Source: Letharia columbiana (taxonomy: Eukaryota; Ascomycota; Lecanoromycetes; Lecanorales; Parmeliaceae). From it: 64,000 nucleotides of DNA. Numbering within the stretch: the stretch's first letter is position 1; every line of letters begins with the position of its first letter. The position numbers and the translations under genes are program-made. The stretch covers positions 1,849,588 to 1,913,587 of the forward strand of contig NW_023501037.1 in assembly GCF_014066305.1 (NCBI RefSeq), read 5' to 3'. The notes beneath the pieces were generated by a model that was not told where the DNA came from, ran no database searches, and was given only the letters and a program-made list of their open reading frames with translations. Of the stretch, positions 24,330 through 36,844 are shown piece by piece.

Positions 24330-27005
24330 TATAATTTAACGAATTAGATATTAAAAGAAAAGCTTTAAGATTATAAGATTAATTAATTTTTAATAATAAT
24401 AAATCTCGCGTAAAGCTTAAGTTATAGCTCGCGTTAGTTATATATAATAAATATAATAATAATTAAAAGAATATATTATCTAATTTTTATTAACGCTTTA
24501 ATACTATTAAAGTAAACATTTGCAAATCTGAAAAGTTCCTACAAAATTTGAAATTGCTGATCGCGCGTTTGTCGCGGAAATTACAAAATCCGCCAATTAG
24601 TAAATCTAATTAGAATTTGCTTAAATTTCGCCGGTTCAGTAACTATTCTAATCTTTTCCGCTAGTTCTACTAATTTAATAGTAATATATATAAAAAAAGA
24701 AAAGTTCTAATAATTGACGTTGCGATGATAAGATTTTATAGCGATAAGTATTAACGCCAACTTAAATTTAATTATAAAATTGAATAATTTAATGAAATTA
24801 GTCGCGTAGGTAATACTCTAATATAGCGTATAATAATACGTATATTAATAATAATATATATTAATATTATATATATATAGAATAGTACTTAGAGTATATT
24901 AGAGTATATTACGTAAAATTTTTAAAGTTACTAAAAAAATTTTAAAGTTATTAAACTGGTAGAATTAGCGAAAAGAGTTAAATATAGATAAAGTCTACTT
25001 AATAGGCTAAATCGTACTAAATCGTGCTTATGGTGCGGACCCGGCGGAAATTATACGGAAATTCACTTTTAGATTTACAGATAAAGACGATATTTATTAA
25101 AGTAAAGATAATATCTATTAAAGCGATGACGATAGTAATTAAAGCGATAATAATATTTAGTAAAAACTTTATTCTAACGCTATATCTAGTACTTTAAAAT
25201 AATATTAACTTTTTTAAAGAGCTATTAATAATAGATTAAGCGTATATAAATTAAGCTCTTCGCGCGATTTATCTATATATTAGCTTAAAGTTATTAAAAG
25301 ATAAAAAATAAATATATAATTTAATAATTATATTATATTTTTAATATTATTATAATAATATTAGATTATTTAAATAGAAGTTTAATATATAAAGAAGATA
25401 GTTTAATAATAAAAAGAGTTAATATAAAAAAGAAAGTCTTAAAAAAGAAGAAGAAGGAAAGAAAAGCTTAGATATCTATCGTATATACTAAATTTTTAAA
25501 TTACTTTAAATTATCTAGCTTAAATTAGATATTAATAAAATACTTTCTCTTTAATTTTAAAGATTTAAATTTAAGCGAATTACGCTTATTAAGCGCTATT
25601 ATCTAATATAATCTTAGCTACTTCTATAATAATTATAATTATTATTATAGCTTATATAGATTAAAAGATAAAAGATCTAAGAGAGCGAGTTAATAAGTAA
25701 TTATCTTTATCTAATTTAATTAACGTTAAACTACTATAACTTATTAAAATTTTTATATATTCTATTCTTACTTTCTTATCTTTAAGTCTTATTATCTTTA
25801 TAAAAATAATTATTCTTTAAGTTAAACTCTATAATAATATATTTAAAATAGCGCGCGATATATATTCTCTTTATTTCTAATATCGATACTTACTAGAATT
25901 AACGCACTTTTTAATAAAATAAGCTTTAATTAAAATTAAGAATAATTTAATATTTATAGATATTTATATAAATCCTTTAATTCTTTTATATATATCTATT
26001 AATTTATCTTTTTATAATAATTAAAGTAGAAGAGATTAAGTCTAATAATTTATTATAATAAATATTAAATACTAATAATAATAGCGATATTAAAAAATCT
26101 CGATATAAATTAATTAAACGATAATTAAGCTTTTAATTAAAATAAAAAACGAAAAATAAGTTTAGTTAAAATAAAAATATTAAGAGATCGCGATAGCGAA
26201 TAAATATATTTATATTTAAGAAGAAACTAATTAAGAAAGTAAAGAAAGCTAATATCTTAGCTATTAATTACGCTATAATTATTAAAAAGCGTAAAGTTAA
26301 ATATATTAATATATTATTATTATAATAGAAGTAAGCTTTTAAGTAAATTAGATAAAATATAATAAATAAGCGATAAGTAACTTCTAATTCTAATTATCGT
26401 TTTAATAAATTTATATTTTAATAATATTATATAAAGAAAGTATACGAGCGTAATTACGAAGAAGTCTAAAGTTTCGTTTATTACGCGAATTATTATATAT
26501 ATAAATAAAGATAAAAGCTCGAATTAGAAGAAAATAAATAATATCGAAATTAAATAAAATATAAGTATTAAGAATAATTTTATTATACGCGCTAATAATT
26601 AAATAAATCTTATCTTTTAAGCTACTTAAGAGTATAATATAGAACTTAATAATAAGCGCTATTATAGTTTAGATATAATAATATTAACGCGCTAGCTAAT
26701 AAGTATTAAACTATTATAAAAATCTTAAAATATTAAATATAATTATATTTAAAGAATAGAATTATAGATCTTTATTTATATATAATTAATCTAATATATA
26801 ATAATAAAAAGTTTATTATAAAAGCTACGCTATCTAAATCGATATTCTAATCTTAATTATTACTATCGCTATTATACGAGTAATATAAAACTATCTTTTA
26901 TTTAAATATATTTAATTCTTAATTCTAATTATTATTATAGATATCGTTAATCTATTCTAGAATTATTAAATATACTTTTATATACTTTCTATATTTAATC
27001 TTTTT
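24330..27005 (+). repeat. Large direct repeat, copy 2 (interrupted by a MITE)
   Basis: Collinear with 21,780-23,880 but longer because it carries the inserted element at 24,507-25,083. Removing that insert restores the alignment: 'ctattaaagtaa' before the insert joins 'aaagacgatatttattaaag' after it, as in copy 1 near 21,965. The insertion therefore came after the duplication, or into one of two independent copies. Confidence 0.75.
24507..25083 (+). mobile_element. About 575-bp MITE-like element, family M2 copy 1
   Basis: A block with many TG and CA dinucleotides interrupts copy 2 of the direct repeat. Its ends are imperfect inverted repeats (GCAAATCTGAAAAGT against the complement TGTAAATCTAAAAGTG). 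There is no open frame. A second, more mutated copy lies in the opposite orientation at about 46,263-46,690, sharing the 'ttccgccg' plus 'cgatttagt' end and the internal 'aaattttaaagttac' repeat. It is probably a non-autonomous DNA transposon that arrived after much of the surrounding RIP. Confidence 0.7.
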
Positions 27006-27389
27006 TTTATATATCGCGAGAAGATAGCTTAAAGAAATATAACTTATTATATTAAGCTATAATACTTTCGAGAGAATATTAAGAAATATATTAACTTTTC
27101 TAGACTAGCGATTTAGTAAGAAGGCTATAATTATAATATATATAATTTTATACTAGATAGCGATATTGAAAATACGTAATAGATGTATAAAATTATCGTT
27201 AACGACTTTAATTACGAAGTGCTAACGGATTTTATATAACTAATATTAGAGAAAGATAAATTTTTCTTATTATTAGTAGATATAGCTCGCTTTCTTTTAT
27301 ATATATAGAGTAATAAAATATAATCGCATTTAATTCTATATCTTATTAATTTAGCGTAGTCGTTAATTAGAATAATAATTAGAATAGCT
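27006..27389. other. AT-rich spacer
   Basis: Moderately RIP-mutated sequence with no recognisable gene. It lies between the end of the direct repeat and the inverted-repeat arm. Confidence 0.4.
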
Positions 27390-27625
27390 ACTTCTAAATA
27401 TAGAAATCTTAATTAAAATATCTTATATATATATTATACTATAATATAATATTATAGATATACTATATCGTAGAATATACCGCTAAGATTTTATATTATA
27501 CTAGATATAGAATTATATAAATCTTAATAATCTATATTATATTAGAGTATAATATAATAGATTAATATCCCATATCATATTATATCTTTTCGACTAGTAT
27601 ATATATTATTATATATTTTAACTCT
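27390..27625 (-). repeat. Inverted-repeat arm, partner at 14,845-15,100
   Basis: Reverse-complement copy of the segment at 14,845-15,100 with RIP-type substitutions; see that entry for shared words. No target duplication was identified. Confidence 0.6.
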
Positions 27626-28639
27626 AGTATATACTCTATTTTTTATAATTAATTTATTTTAAATAGATATCTAATATAATAAGATAAGCTATTCTATAAG
27701 AAACGTCTTTTCTATAGATAATATATTTATATAATTAAAAATACTTCTCTATATTAGAGATAACTTTTAGAATAATAATCTAAGAGTACTATTTATATCT
27801 CTATCTACTTTATCTTTATAAAATAAATACTATAACTTTAAATAGAAGACTCGCTCTTATAATTTCTTAATATTAATTTTAATTAGAATATTAATTTAAT
27901 AGTATATTAATATATTATAATAACTAGATGAGAGAATAATATAATATTAATAGATTTTTAATAATTAATTATAATATAGAATAGAATAGATAGATAGAGT
28001 ATATATAATATTTACTTTTATTTTTATCTTCGTAATCTATCTATATAACTCTTTAAGTCTCGCTATTATTTTATAACTTAAATTAAAAAAGATATATAAA
28101 GCTAATTATAACCTCTATCTTTTTTTAAATTAACTATTCTAAATTCGAAAATAAAATCTATTATTATAGACTATCGCTCGCTTAGCCTTAATTAACTTAT
28201 TATATATTCTTTATTTTATACTATATATTAATAGAGATATATATAAAAATAATATAATAATATTTAATAATATATCTTTTAAAATTATATCTTAATAATA
28301 TATTTTATTTAATATTATATTAATATACTATTTAGCTAGAGATATTATTATATAAAATACGAGTAAAGATCTATAAATTAAATTCATAATCATTTTTTTA
28401 ATTAGGGCTATCGAGTAAATAGGTGAGCGATCTTTGATAAGCGAACTTTGGTGGGCTATTCGGCTGTCGAGCGAACTTTAATAAGCGATATTTAAATTCC
28501 TTGCGCTTTAATAATTATAAGATCAAATTTTAAAATTTTTTTATTATTAAAAAGCGCAAGTTTTAAGCTATAATTTAAAAAAAAATCTTAAAATTTTAAT
28601 AGAAAATAGTAAAGTTATTAAAGGGTTAAAAGTAGAGAG
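27626..28639. other. AT-rich region with a short tandem motif
   Basis: RIP-degraded and without a recognisable gene. Near 28,425-28,490 the word 'gagcgaactttgataagcga' recurs two to three times in variant form in a less mutated stretch of about 90 bp. I see nothing else in it. Confidence 0.45.
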
Positions 28640-28795
28640 AGAGATTTTTAATAGTTACGAATACTAATTTATTTACTTACGATATCTAATTAAAAAGCGT
28701 AAATCTAACGAATTTATAATTGACTATATATATAAATTTAAGATTTTCTAATTTAGTCTTATCTTCTTCTTTTATATATATTAATAATACTAATA
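28640..28795 (+). repeat. Partial copy of dispersed repeat L3
   Basis: Matches the second half of the L3 repeats at 52,735-53,062, 53,940-54,258 and 59,397-59,715. Shared words are 'tatatataaatttaagatt' and 'aatttagtcttatcttctt'-like variants. The first half is missing or too mutated. Confidence 0.6.
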
Positions 28796-29429
28796 AGCTT
28801 CGAAAGTAACTCGAGAAGTCTAATAGATTTAAGATAGATTTCGAATAGATATACTCGACTAATCTTTCTTATACGAATCGTCTACTTTTCGCCTTATATA
28901 TAGATAGACTCTCTAAGATATATCTATATATATATTAATTATAAATATTTATTATTTTAGCGTACTTAGTTTTATTTTATTAAAAAATAAGACTTAAAGC
29001 TTATTTTTAAATAATTTAAAAATATATTTTAAAAATATAATAATCGAACGATACTCTATATATATATAACGCTAAGTTGAAAATAAGTAGGGGTTATTTT
29101 TAAAATATGTGGTTACCGAACTGGCCCTTAGTTATTAACGATAGGATCGAGAAGATCTTCTGATCTAGGGATATCCTAAGTGAGAAATCTTCTAGAATCT
29201 AAAAATACTCCTAGGATCTCTATAAAATACGATATTATTTTACACTATAGCTACTTATACCCTATGTCTTATCAATACGGGTCGAAATATTCTATGTGCA
29301 TAATCCTGCCAAGACTCTCCAGAGATGATTAGTAAAACCCCCCTGCCGACCTTAAAGTATTCCCAAAGAATTTGACCAAAACCCAACCAAATCCCAAGAT
29401 ATGCTCATTCGCGCAACTGATTCTCCGGT
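28796..29429. other. Border between AT block and gene island, 5' region of JJJ1
   Basis: RIP character fades between about 28,950 and 29,100. From about 29,090 TG, CA and CG words return, and the last 340 bp before the JJJ1 start are ordinary intergenic DNA that must contain its promoter. No TATA or other element is clear enough to call. Confidence 0.5.
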
Positions 29430-31163
29430 ATGGGCGCAAATCAGTCATCAGATGCGGGCGGTAGCAGTCAATCTGGGGGCTGTGGGCGGGGAGCCGCTGG
29501 TGGGGTGAAAGCTTGCTACTATGAACTTCTTGGGATCGATCGTCAAGCTTCTGAGGATGAGTAAGTGCAGAAGAATTTGAAGACCAGTCTTCAAGCTGAC
29601 ATGCCGACAAGGATCAAGAAAGCGTACCGCAAAAAGGCCTTGGAGCTCCATCCAGATCGCAACTATGGGAACGTCGAGGCAACCACAAAACAGTTCGCAG
29701 ATGTGCAGTCAGCCTATGAGGTTCTATCAGACCCGCAAGAAAGGGCGTGGTACGACTCACATCGAGATGCAATATTGCGTAACGAAGACGAGGTATCCGG
29801 GGAGCGTTATGAATACAATGTCCGGATCACAACAGCCGATGATATACTTGGGATGTTCACAAATTTTCGTGGGAAATTAGATTTCACAGACTCAGATACG
29901 GGTTTCTACACTGCCCTCAGACGGGCTTTTGATACTCTTGCAAGGGAGGAGGAGCTGGCCTGTGAATGGGAGGGGCTTGATCCTATCACATATCCTTCCT
30001 TCGGCCACGCAGACGACGTCTACGATGACGTTGTCAGGCCATTCTATGTTGCATGGAACGATTTTGCGACTAAAAAGAGCTTCTCTTGGGAGGACGTCTA
30101 TCGTTACTCCGAAGCCCCAGATCGACGGGTAAGACGGATGATGGAAAAAGAAAACAAGCGCTTTCGAGAGGAAGGTATTCGAAATTTCAACGACGCGGTT
30201 CGATCACTCGTAGCGTTCGTGAAAAAGCGTGACCCCAGATTCAGGTCCAATACACAAAGTGAAGCCGGAAGGCAGAAGTTGTTGAGGGACACTGCTGTCG
30301 CTCAAGCAGCTAGATCAAGGGCAGCTAATCAAGCAAAATACGCGCAACAGGAACCCATGCCAGGATGGATGAAATCCAGCGAGTCTCAAGAGCCCGAGGA
30401 TTCTGTCGAGTCTGATGAGGCCGCCGAGGAGCAATTTGAGTGCGTGGTGTGCAAGAAGAGCTTCAAGAGTGAGAAACAGTACGAAGCTCACGAGAAAAGC
30501 AGAAAGCACGTCAGGGCCGTGCAGCATCTCAGAAGGCAGATGCAGCAGGAAGGTAGGGATCTTCACCTCGAGGAGCTAGATGAGACGAGTACACAACAGC
30601 CAGACGCCAGTAATGTCATGGAGTCTGAAGAGGCTGATGTGGTGCCTGATGCGGAGGCCGCGGTCGAGCAGAGGGATGACCTTAATCTCTTGGATGGGCA
30701 ATCCGACCAGCAGTCCGACGTAGAAAGGCTGGACGGTTCCAAAGCAAGCCCTCGAAAGTCTCCCGATGACATCTCAGGTCTAATCGCAGTCGACGACCCG
30801 CCGGGAAGCTCTTCAGATGACGAGTACACAACACGTGAAAGATTAGAGAAGCGTATTCTCGGTGGTCCAGAGGAGGCAATTCACGAAGACATCGATCATT
30901 TATCCGAAACCCTGGCTTCGAAGTCGCTGAACCAAGACAGTGATGCGAGTGCGCAGCCGAGGATAGGCAAGGCTAAGGAGAAGCGAGCTAAGAAAGCTGC
31001 TCAGAAGTCGACAGCAAATGCAGGACCCGAAGCAGGTTTCAAGTGTGCCTCCTGTCAAGCTGGGTTCCCCTCAAAGACAAGGCTGTTCAATCACATTAAA
31101 GACCTTGGTCACGCACAGCCTGTTTCTAAGCCTGTAAAGGGAGGGAAGGGAAAGAAGCGATGA
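29430..31163 (+). CDS. JJJ1: J-domain and C2H2 zinc-finger protein, Jjj1/DNAJC21 ortholog
   Basis: Cytosolic Hsp70 co-chaperone. In yeast, Jjj1 works with Rei1 and Ssa to release the export factor Arx1 from late pre-60S ribosomes. Exons are 29,430-29,560 and 29,612-31,163. The 51-nt intron (GTAAGT...CTGAC...CAAG) splits the J domain, and splicing yields 560 residues. The start is firm because an in-frame TGA lies 9 nt upstream, while a frame opened inside the intron would lose helix I. J domain about 29-95, with 'YYELLGIDRQASEDEIKKAY' and catalytic HPD at 57-59. A charged middle region follows. One zinc finger lies at about 321-343 (CVVC...HEKSRKH), then an acidic stretch, and a second finger at about 522-544 (CASC...HIKDLGH) ends in a Lys/Gly-rich tail. 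The J plus paired-finger architecture is diagnostic of this family. It converges with SQS1 across 927 bp. Confidence 0.95.
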
Positions 31164-32090
31164 ATCCGAGGCGCAGAAAGGCAGCATTTGACAGGGGGAG
31201 ACTATTATGTGAGAGAAACGCAGCTTGTTCGTTCTAATTGAGCCTTTGCATAGCGGTGGCGTTGGATTAAAGAGACTAGATACCCCCACAGCTTCGCACG
31301 CTGATTGAGAGCATTACACTGCATACCAATGATAATCCAGAGTTTTTCCCGGCGCATCATATGAACTAGCAGAAATCGCACTTGTTCTCCTAACTCTACC
31401 CCTGAGGCTACTTGAACTCATTGTTGTCAAGCAACCATAAATCGAATATCAGAAAACCAGAACGCTGTACTTACCTATCTACTTCAGGCCCTTGTCATGT
31501 TAATTTAAGCGTCAAATGCCGCTATGTGGCCCCCATCAACTACCTTAGTCAAAGAATGTGTTAGGTTGAGAGTAATCGGCACTGCGGATTACTTTTTAAG
31601 CAATTAATCAAAAATGTGACATTTACCTACTACCAAATCTTGAAATCATAGCCGCTTTCTACACTTCACACTTCACACTTCACGCTCCTACCAGATGCAG
31701 CCTGGCAAACTAGGTAGGAAACGTCATCCGAGAGTGGCCGTGAAGGGTAGCTTTTGGCTCGCGTCATCCGCGAAGAAACAATTTCGCTCCCTGACGACTG
31801 AGAGAGGAGAGTCCGATACTCATCACTGTCCATTATTATCTGCTCTATCTCGCTCCAAGTAGAGGTGATTCTTTCTTCAATTCCTTGAGCTGTAAAAGCT
31901 CAGGCGTATGACCGTGCCTCTAATGGGCATCTCTCTATCCTGCCGGCTTCGCACGTTGTGCAAGGTACTCCAGCGACGCCCGGAACAGAGGGCTAGCCAG
32001 CCTCAGCTAAACGATGCACATGCAGATACAGATACAGTAATCCGTATACACCAGTGGGAACACACCCGACGAGCTGCGAAAATAGTGAAC
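31164..32090. other. Intergenic region between convergent JJJ1 and SQS1
   Basis: Normal-composition DNA holding the 3' ends of both genes. It has no convincing gene or RNA; the open frame at 31,908-32,105 has no domain and no family resemblance. A short tandem of 'cttcacactt' is present near 31,664-31,685. Confidence 0.6.
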
Positions 32091-34711
32091 TTAGCCCAAA
32101 CCTGACCTGCTAGTCTTTACCACTTGCGCTACGGGCTGCACAAGACCTCTGTTATTGTTCAAAGCACCGAGTGCTGTGCCGGTACTCCAGCCCATCCTCT
32201 CCAGCATCGTCCTCCCTCTGTTTTCCTGGCCGATTTCGGGAGCCGCGGCCCCAACGACCTCACCGTCTCGGTAGGAAACACTAGCACTGGCAGCTCCACC
32301 ACGGCGGCCCCTGCCTGCCAGCGCACCCTTCTTTCTTGCTCCGTCCATGCGCGGAAAGAAGCGCCCCGAAGACAGTACAGATTCCGCGGCCTTCAAAGTC
32401 TCGTCATTGTACTGGATCGTTCGAGAAGTCCTGTAGAGAACAGGAAATCGAGATTTACCACCGCCGATCGATTTGGACTTTAATTTGAAGGCATTGGCAA
32501 TCTCATGCACCATTTTGCGATCTCCCTGAGCCATTGGTGGAAGCGGTAGACTGGATCTCTTTCAAAATTGATGATAGGCGGTGAAGCTGAAGAGACGTAC
32601 CTTTCCATTGATGATTGAAGGAAATCCCTAATCTCCTTCTTCACCTCGGTCATTGATATACCCTCAGAGTACTTGGCCCTCAAATCAATTTTGTTTTTCT
32701 TGCCCAAGAGTCCTTGCGCCCGAAGCTCTTCACGCTCCTGCTTCCGCAACTTCTTTTTAGTCCGATCCTTCTCCCAAGCTGTTTGTATCGACTGCTCAAG
32801 CTCTGAGTCAGACAGCTCCATGGAAAGCTTTCCGCGCCGACCCTTAGGTCTTTTGCGCAGGCTTGGCCTCTGTTGATCCATGACATCAAAGCCATTATAA
32901 GGATCTTGGTCAAGAATATCAGCGAATGCTGTTGCAGAAGGGAAAGTAGACCGAGACCGCTTTGTTCTCTTCGACTTGGAAGGCGCTCGATGAGTCACTG
33001 CTCGTTCCCACAGCCCGTCGAGTTGTAATTCCTCTTCGCTGTCTGTCCCAACATCACCTTCGTGGCAAAATATCAGATCATTAGGTCCCAGCCCGAGCTC
33101 CTCTTGCTCTGACAATAACGGTGCTGTTTGCGCGTCCGTCATTCTTTCCTTCCTCCTATTTTCAAGATCCTTTTCGTCTTCTTGGTCATCCAAATCCTCC
33201 TGCAAGTCTTGTGCCACTTGCTCGTCTAAAGTGAGACTTGCATCGGACACATCGCTACCGTTAAGCAGGCGATCCAACTCTGCCTTGTCCTCGAATTCTG
33301 CAATCAATGCTTCGGCGCCAGGAATGTTGAGTGAGCTAATAGGAAACCAGCGAGCGCCATCAACAGTGTACCCTGCCCGGATTACGAGGTATTGCACTCC
33401 AGACGGTCTCTCACGCTTCGAAAGAACCTGCTCTATGCTATCTGGAGTCTCATTCGATGTGCTCAACTCATCGAAATCGTCTAAGTCTGCGCTGTCCCAT
33501 TCCTCGGTGTTCGCCAAGGTCTTCCTTTCCACGCGCCCCGTTGTGAGAGATTCCACTTCGTCCTGCAATACGGCAGTATAAGGACCACCAAGATCGCGTT
33601 GGTTGAGCATGGGACTCTCAACAAAAGCCTCCAAATCACCTCCGTCGCGTAGATTTGCTACGTAATCATCTAATATCCCTTCGTCTTTTCTTTCTTTCCT
33701 TGAGTGTCTCCCGCGTCTTCCTCGCCCAGATTTGATCGCAGTAACCCCCGAATTGCCATCGAGATGACCTGATGCCCTCTCAGATTCGGACAGTGAGAAG
33801 GTTGGTGGTGTCTGTTTCGGAGCGCTTTGGGTTCTTTCAGTTCTAACGTTTATGGGGTCGTCTACCACGGTGGCCATGAAGCTACGGTGTCCAGAGGGGC
33901 TTGACATATCTTGGATTCCCTGTCCGTTCAAGCGTCTCGATCGGGCGTCTGAGGTATGCTTCTGGTCGTCTTTCTTGCATGAGTGCCGTCTACCAGCAAA
34001 GATAATAATTTCCCCACTCGAATCGGAGCCCGAAGGGGATGACGAACGTCTTATTATGGGTGGCCCGAGACCTGTATGCACCGGCTCATCTGCGCCTTTA
34101 AGATCGGTGAAGAAGACTTCCTTGCTCGCTTCCGCATTTTTAAGACCCAGTTGAACGCTGCTTCGCTTGGACATCGAGTCGATCCCGTCTGACTTGGCCT
34201 GAGCGGCGGTGGCAGATTTCAGGTCTCTCAATGTCATTTTTGACATTTGTCCGTCAGGCGCCACAACGTATGTTGTGGATTGGTTCTCGGAAGCCTTGGC
34301 AGGTGCTCTGCTCGTTTCTTGAAAGGAGCTCTCTGTGACTTCACCACTGTTTTTGCTTTTCTGGATAACAGGATTCAGGTCCTCGACAGTAGAAGTGCCT
34401 GCACTGATGAAGGGAACGCGAGAATGCCGGAGTTTCAAATCTGAATTCCACGAATGATGACGTTCTGTGTTACGAGCTTCTTCACTCAAAGAAAAATGTG
34501 ATTGAGTGAATCCTTGCCTTACATGTAAGCCGCAAGGTTCCTCTTAAAGCATGAGATTTTTTCACTGACCATTGCTTTGCTTTGTATCAAGGTCACTGTT
34601 ATTCGTAGAGGCCCCGAAGGAAGCACGTAAACCACCGCGAGCACCTGCTTTGTTTGGTGAAGGCCCACCTCCACCCTTGCCTCGCACGCCCCCTCTACCC
34701 CTTCCCATCAT
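32091..34711 (-). CDS. SQS1: R3H and G-patch protein, Sqs1 (squelch of splicing suppression) family
   Basis: Nuclear cofactor whose G-patch activates the DEAH helicase Prp43 in splicing and ribosome biogenesis. Exons on the minus strand are 34,711-34,570, 34,512-32,601 and 32,550-32,091, giving 837 residues. Intron 2 (50 nt, GTACGT...CCAG) is certain: skipping it breaks the R3H domain, whereas splicing gives 'LPLPPMAQGDRKMVHEIANA'. Intron 1 (57 nt, GTCAGT...CAAG) is the phase-consistent choice and yields 'FSLSEEARNTE', as expected before the conserved N-terminal box; another acceptor is possible. The N-terminus is Gly/Arg-rich (MMGRGRGGVRGKGG). A long acidic, low-complexity middle follows, then R3H at about 660-740, and the G-patch at 794-837 forms the extreme C-terminus ('MLERMGWSTGTALG', ending KTSRSGLG). 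Divergent from ATG4. Confidence 0.93.
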
Positions 34712-35419
34712 CGAATGACAGAACAAGTGAATGAATGGATGAATGGATCAAACACAAGACACTCACTCACACAGATAGAACGGAAAAGGTTGATTCTCTT
34801 GTGGCACGATTTACGTGCGTCGCACCTGTGGTCTGTTTGTAGGCAGCCCTATCTAATCTTAGCGTTCGGGAACTTATCCAGGTAACCTGACCGGCGTGAC
34901 CGCCTGCTAAGTACTAAGTGACGGTGGCCTAGTGCGAAACAGCAACTTGTGACACTATGTGATCTCTCTTTTAACTCTACATCGAGTCGGCCCCAAAGAT
35001 CTTCTTGCCCAGTGTCTGGACTGGAAGCATATGGGCATTCGGGACTTCACGTATATCTATCTACATACTCATCGTTTTCTTAAGAGTTTGAAAGTGCTGA
35101 CACTTGGACCGCAGTAGATGATACCAAGCCGTTGGAGTGACTGGCTCATTGACGACGCATCATGCAGCAAAGACAGACACATGTAAAGCGTCCACAACCG
35201 TATCACAGAACAGCCTGAGATCTTTACCATCTTTTCATGAAGCCAAAACCCTATTCCCTACCATCTATCTCATCTGTCAGATACGACCGCTGCGCTGTGA
35301 CGCATCGCTCCCGTCCTGCTTGTAAGAAACAAGTGTCTGTTTTTGCAAGGGTCTTATTAGAAGAAGGGGGGTTCTCATTCATCAGCTAGCCCACTACTCA
35401 GCTTTTCCTTCAACCAACG
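34712..35419. promoter_or_regulatory. Shared 5' region of divergent SQS1 and ATG4
   Basis: 708 bp between two divergent start codons, so it must hold both promoters. Pyrimidine-rich stretches precede the ATG4 start. No TATA box or named factor site is clear enough to assign. Open frames here are short and lack domains. Confidence 0.6.
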
Positions 35420-36844
35420 ATGTCAAGCGTGGACTTTGGCCGCTACAAGCGGATTGTGCAGGCTTTCTGGGACCCCGAGCCAAAGAACGATAATGCTTCA
35501 GTATCTTGCATATGGTGCTTGGGCAGAGAATACGTAACTCGGTATACGCCGAACGGATCACGGGGTCCAGAATCTGAAGCTAAAAGGAAAGAGCCAGCTC
35601 TCGATGGCCAGGACTGTCATCAAGATGCAAAGAGGGTCAAGCTCGCAGCGACAGACCGGACCTCAGCGGGAGAGCCCGAGGCACAGTCGCATGATAGCGA
35701 AGCAGACAGAGGGTGGCCTTCGGAGTTCCTGGATGACTGCGAGTCGCGGCTTTGGTTTACCTACCGCTCCAGTTTTACTGCAATTAAGAAATCATCCGAC
35801 GCCTCAATGACTCTCTCGGTACGCTTGCGCAGCCTGGGGGATCAAGGAGGCTTCACGTCTGACACAGGCTGGGGGTGCATGATACGGTCTGGACAAAGTC
35901 TTCTTGCGAACGCTTTGGTTATGGTGCGCCTGGGAAGAGGTAAGCGTTGTGGCTCGTGACATCCACCAGATTTAACTGATAGAGAATCAGACTGGCGACG
36001 AGGAAGGAGGCAAGACGAAGAGCGACAACTTCTCTCTTTATTTTCTGATGATCCTAACGCTCCTTTTTCGATACATCGGTTTGTTGAACACGGTGCTTCG
36101 GCTTGTGGGAAGCATCCCGGGGAGTGGTTCGGACCATCTGCCACCGCAAGATGTATACAGTAAGTCTTGTGAATGCCGCTCCTGCAATGCTCGGTGCTGA
36201 CAATTTGCAGAGCGTTGTCACATGAGTATCAAGGTACAGGACTGAAAGTTTACGTGAACGGTGATGGTGCGGACGTCTATGAGGACAGCTTCTTCAAGCT
36301 TGCCAAAGCGAGTGACGGCACCTTCAATCCAACGCTCATCTTGGTAGGAATCAGGCTGGGCATAGATCGAGTGACACCAGCTTACTGGGAAGCACTGAAA
36401 GCGTCGCTACAGCTGCCTCAGTCTGTGGGGATAGCAGGTGGTCGTCCTTCGTCCTCGCACTACTTCTTTGGCATTCAGGGAGATCAATTTTTCTACCTAG
36501 ATCCTCATGTCACGCGTCCCGCCTTGCCTTTCCACAAAAATGCCACAGACTTCACCGAAGAAGAGATAGACTCCTGCCACACTCGAAGACTTCGCAGACT
36601 TCCTCTCAAGGATATGGATCCAAGTATGCTTATTGCGTTCCTTATCAAAGATGAAGAGGACTGGAAGAGTTGGCGGAGGGCTATTGGCACCGCGTCAGGG
36701 AAACCAGTTGTCCATGTAGCTGACGAAGAACCGTCGTTGCATGGGCATGGTGCAGTGAGGAAGAGTGCAGTAGATGATGTGGAGACTCTGGACGATGAGG
36801 ATGAAGGGGATGATGGCGAGATGGTTGAGCGTCCCCAGGATTAA
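35420..36844 (+). CDS. ATG4: Autophagy cysteine protease Atg4 (peptidase family C54)
   Basis: Cytosolic endopeptidase that trims the C-terminus of Atg8 to expose glycine for lipidation and later delipidates Atg8-phosphatidylethanolamine. Exons are 35,420-35,939, 35,991-36,159 and 36,211-36,844. Both introns are 51 nt with GTAAG donors, and all junction phases agree (440 residues). The nucleophile is Cys153 in 'TSDTGWGCMIRSGQ'. The Asp and His of the triad are D327 and H329 in 'GDQFFYLDPHVTRPAL'. Other family blocks are 'FSIHRFVEHGASACGKHPGEW' split across exon 2 and 'LILVGIRLGIDRVTPAYW' in exon 3. Residues 45-100 form a variable hydrophilic insert, and the protein ends in an acidic tail. Length is usual for fungal Atg4. 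The first exon alone would encode a truncated protein, so the introns are needed. It is convergent with histone H2B. Confidence 0.96.

Noticed and set aside
14845..27625. A single giant element bounded by the inverted repeats at 14.8 and 27.6 kb
   Set aside because: No target duplication or coherent interior was found, and several independent insertions lie between; two separate copies of one repeat are more likely.
1..29000. Mitochondrial DNA or a bacterial AT-rich genome
   Set aside because: Transposon motifs are decayed only by C-to-T and G-to-A with loss of CA and TG, and LTR pairs with target duplications are present; this is nuclear RIP.
29565..29611. Alternative JJJ1 start at GTG inside the first intron
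   Set aside because: It would remove the first helix of the J domain, and a canonical 51-nt intron plus an upstream ATG restores the domain exactly.
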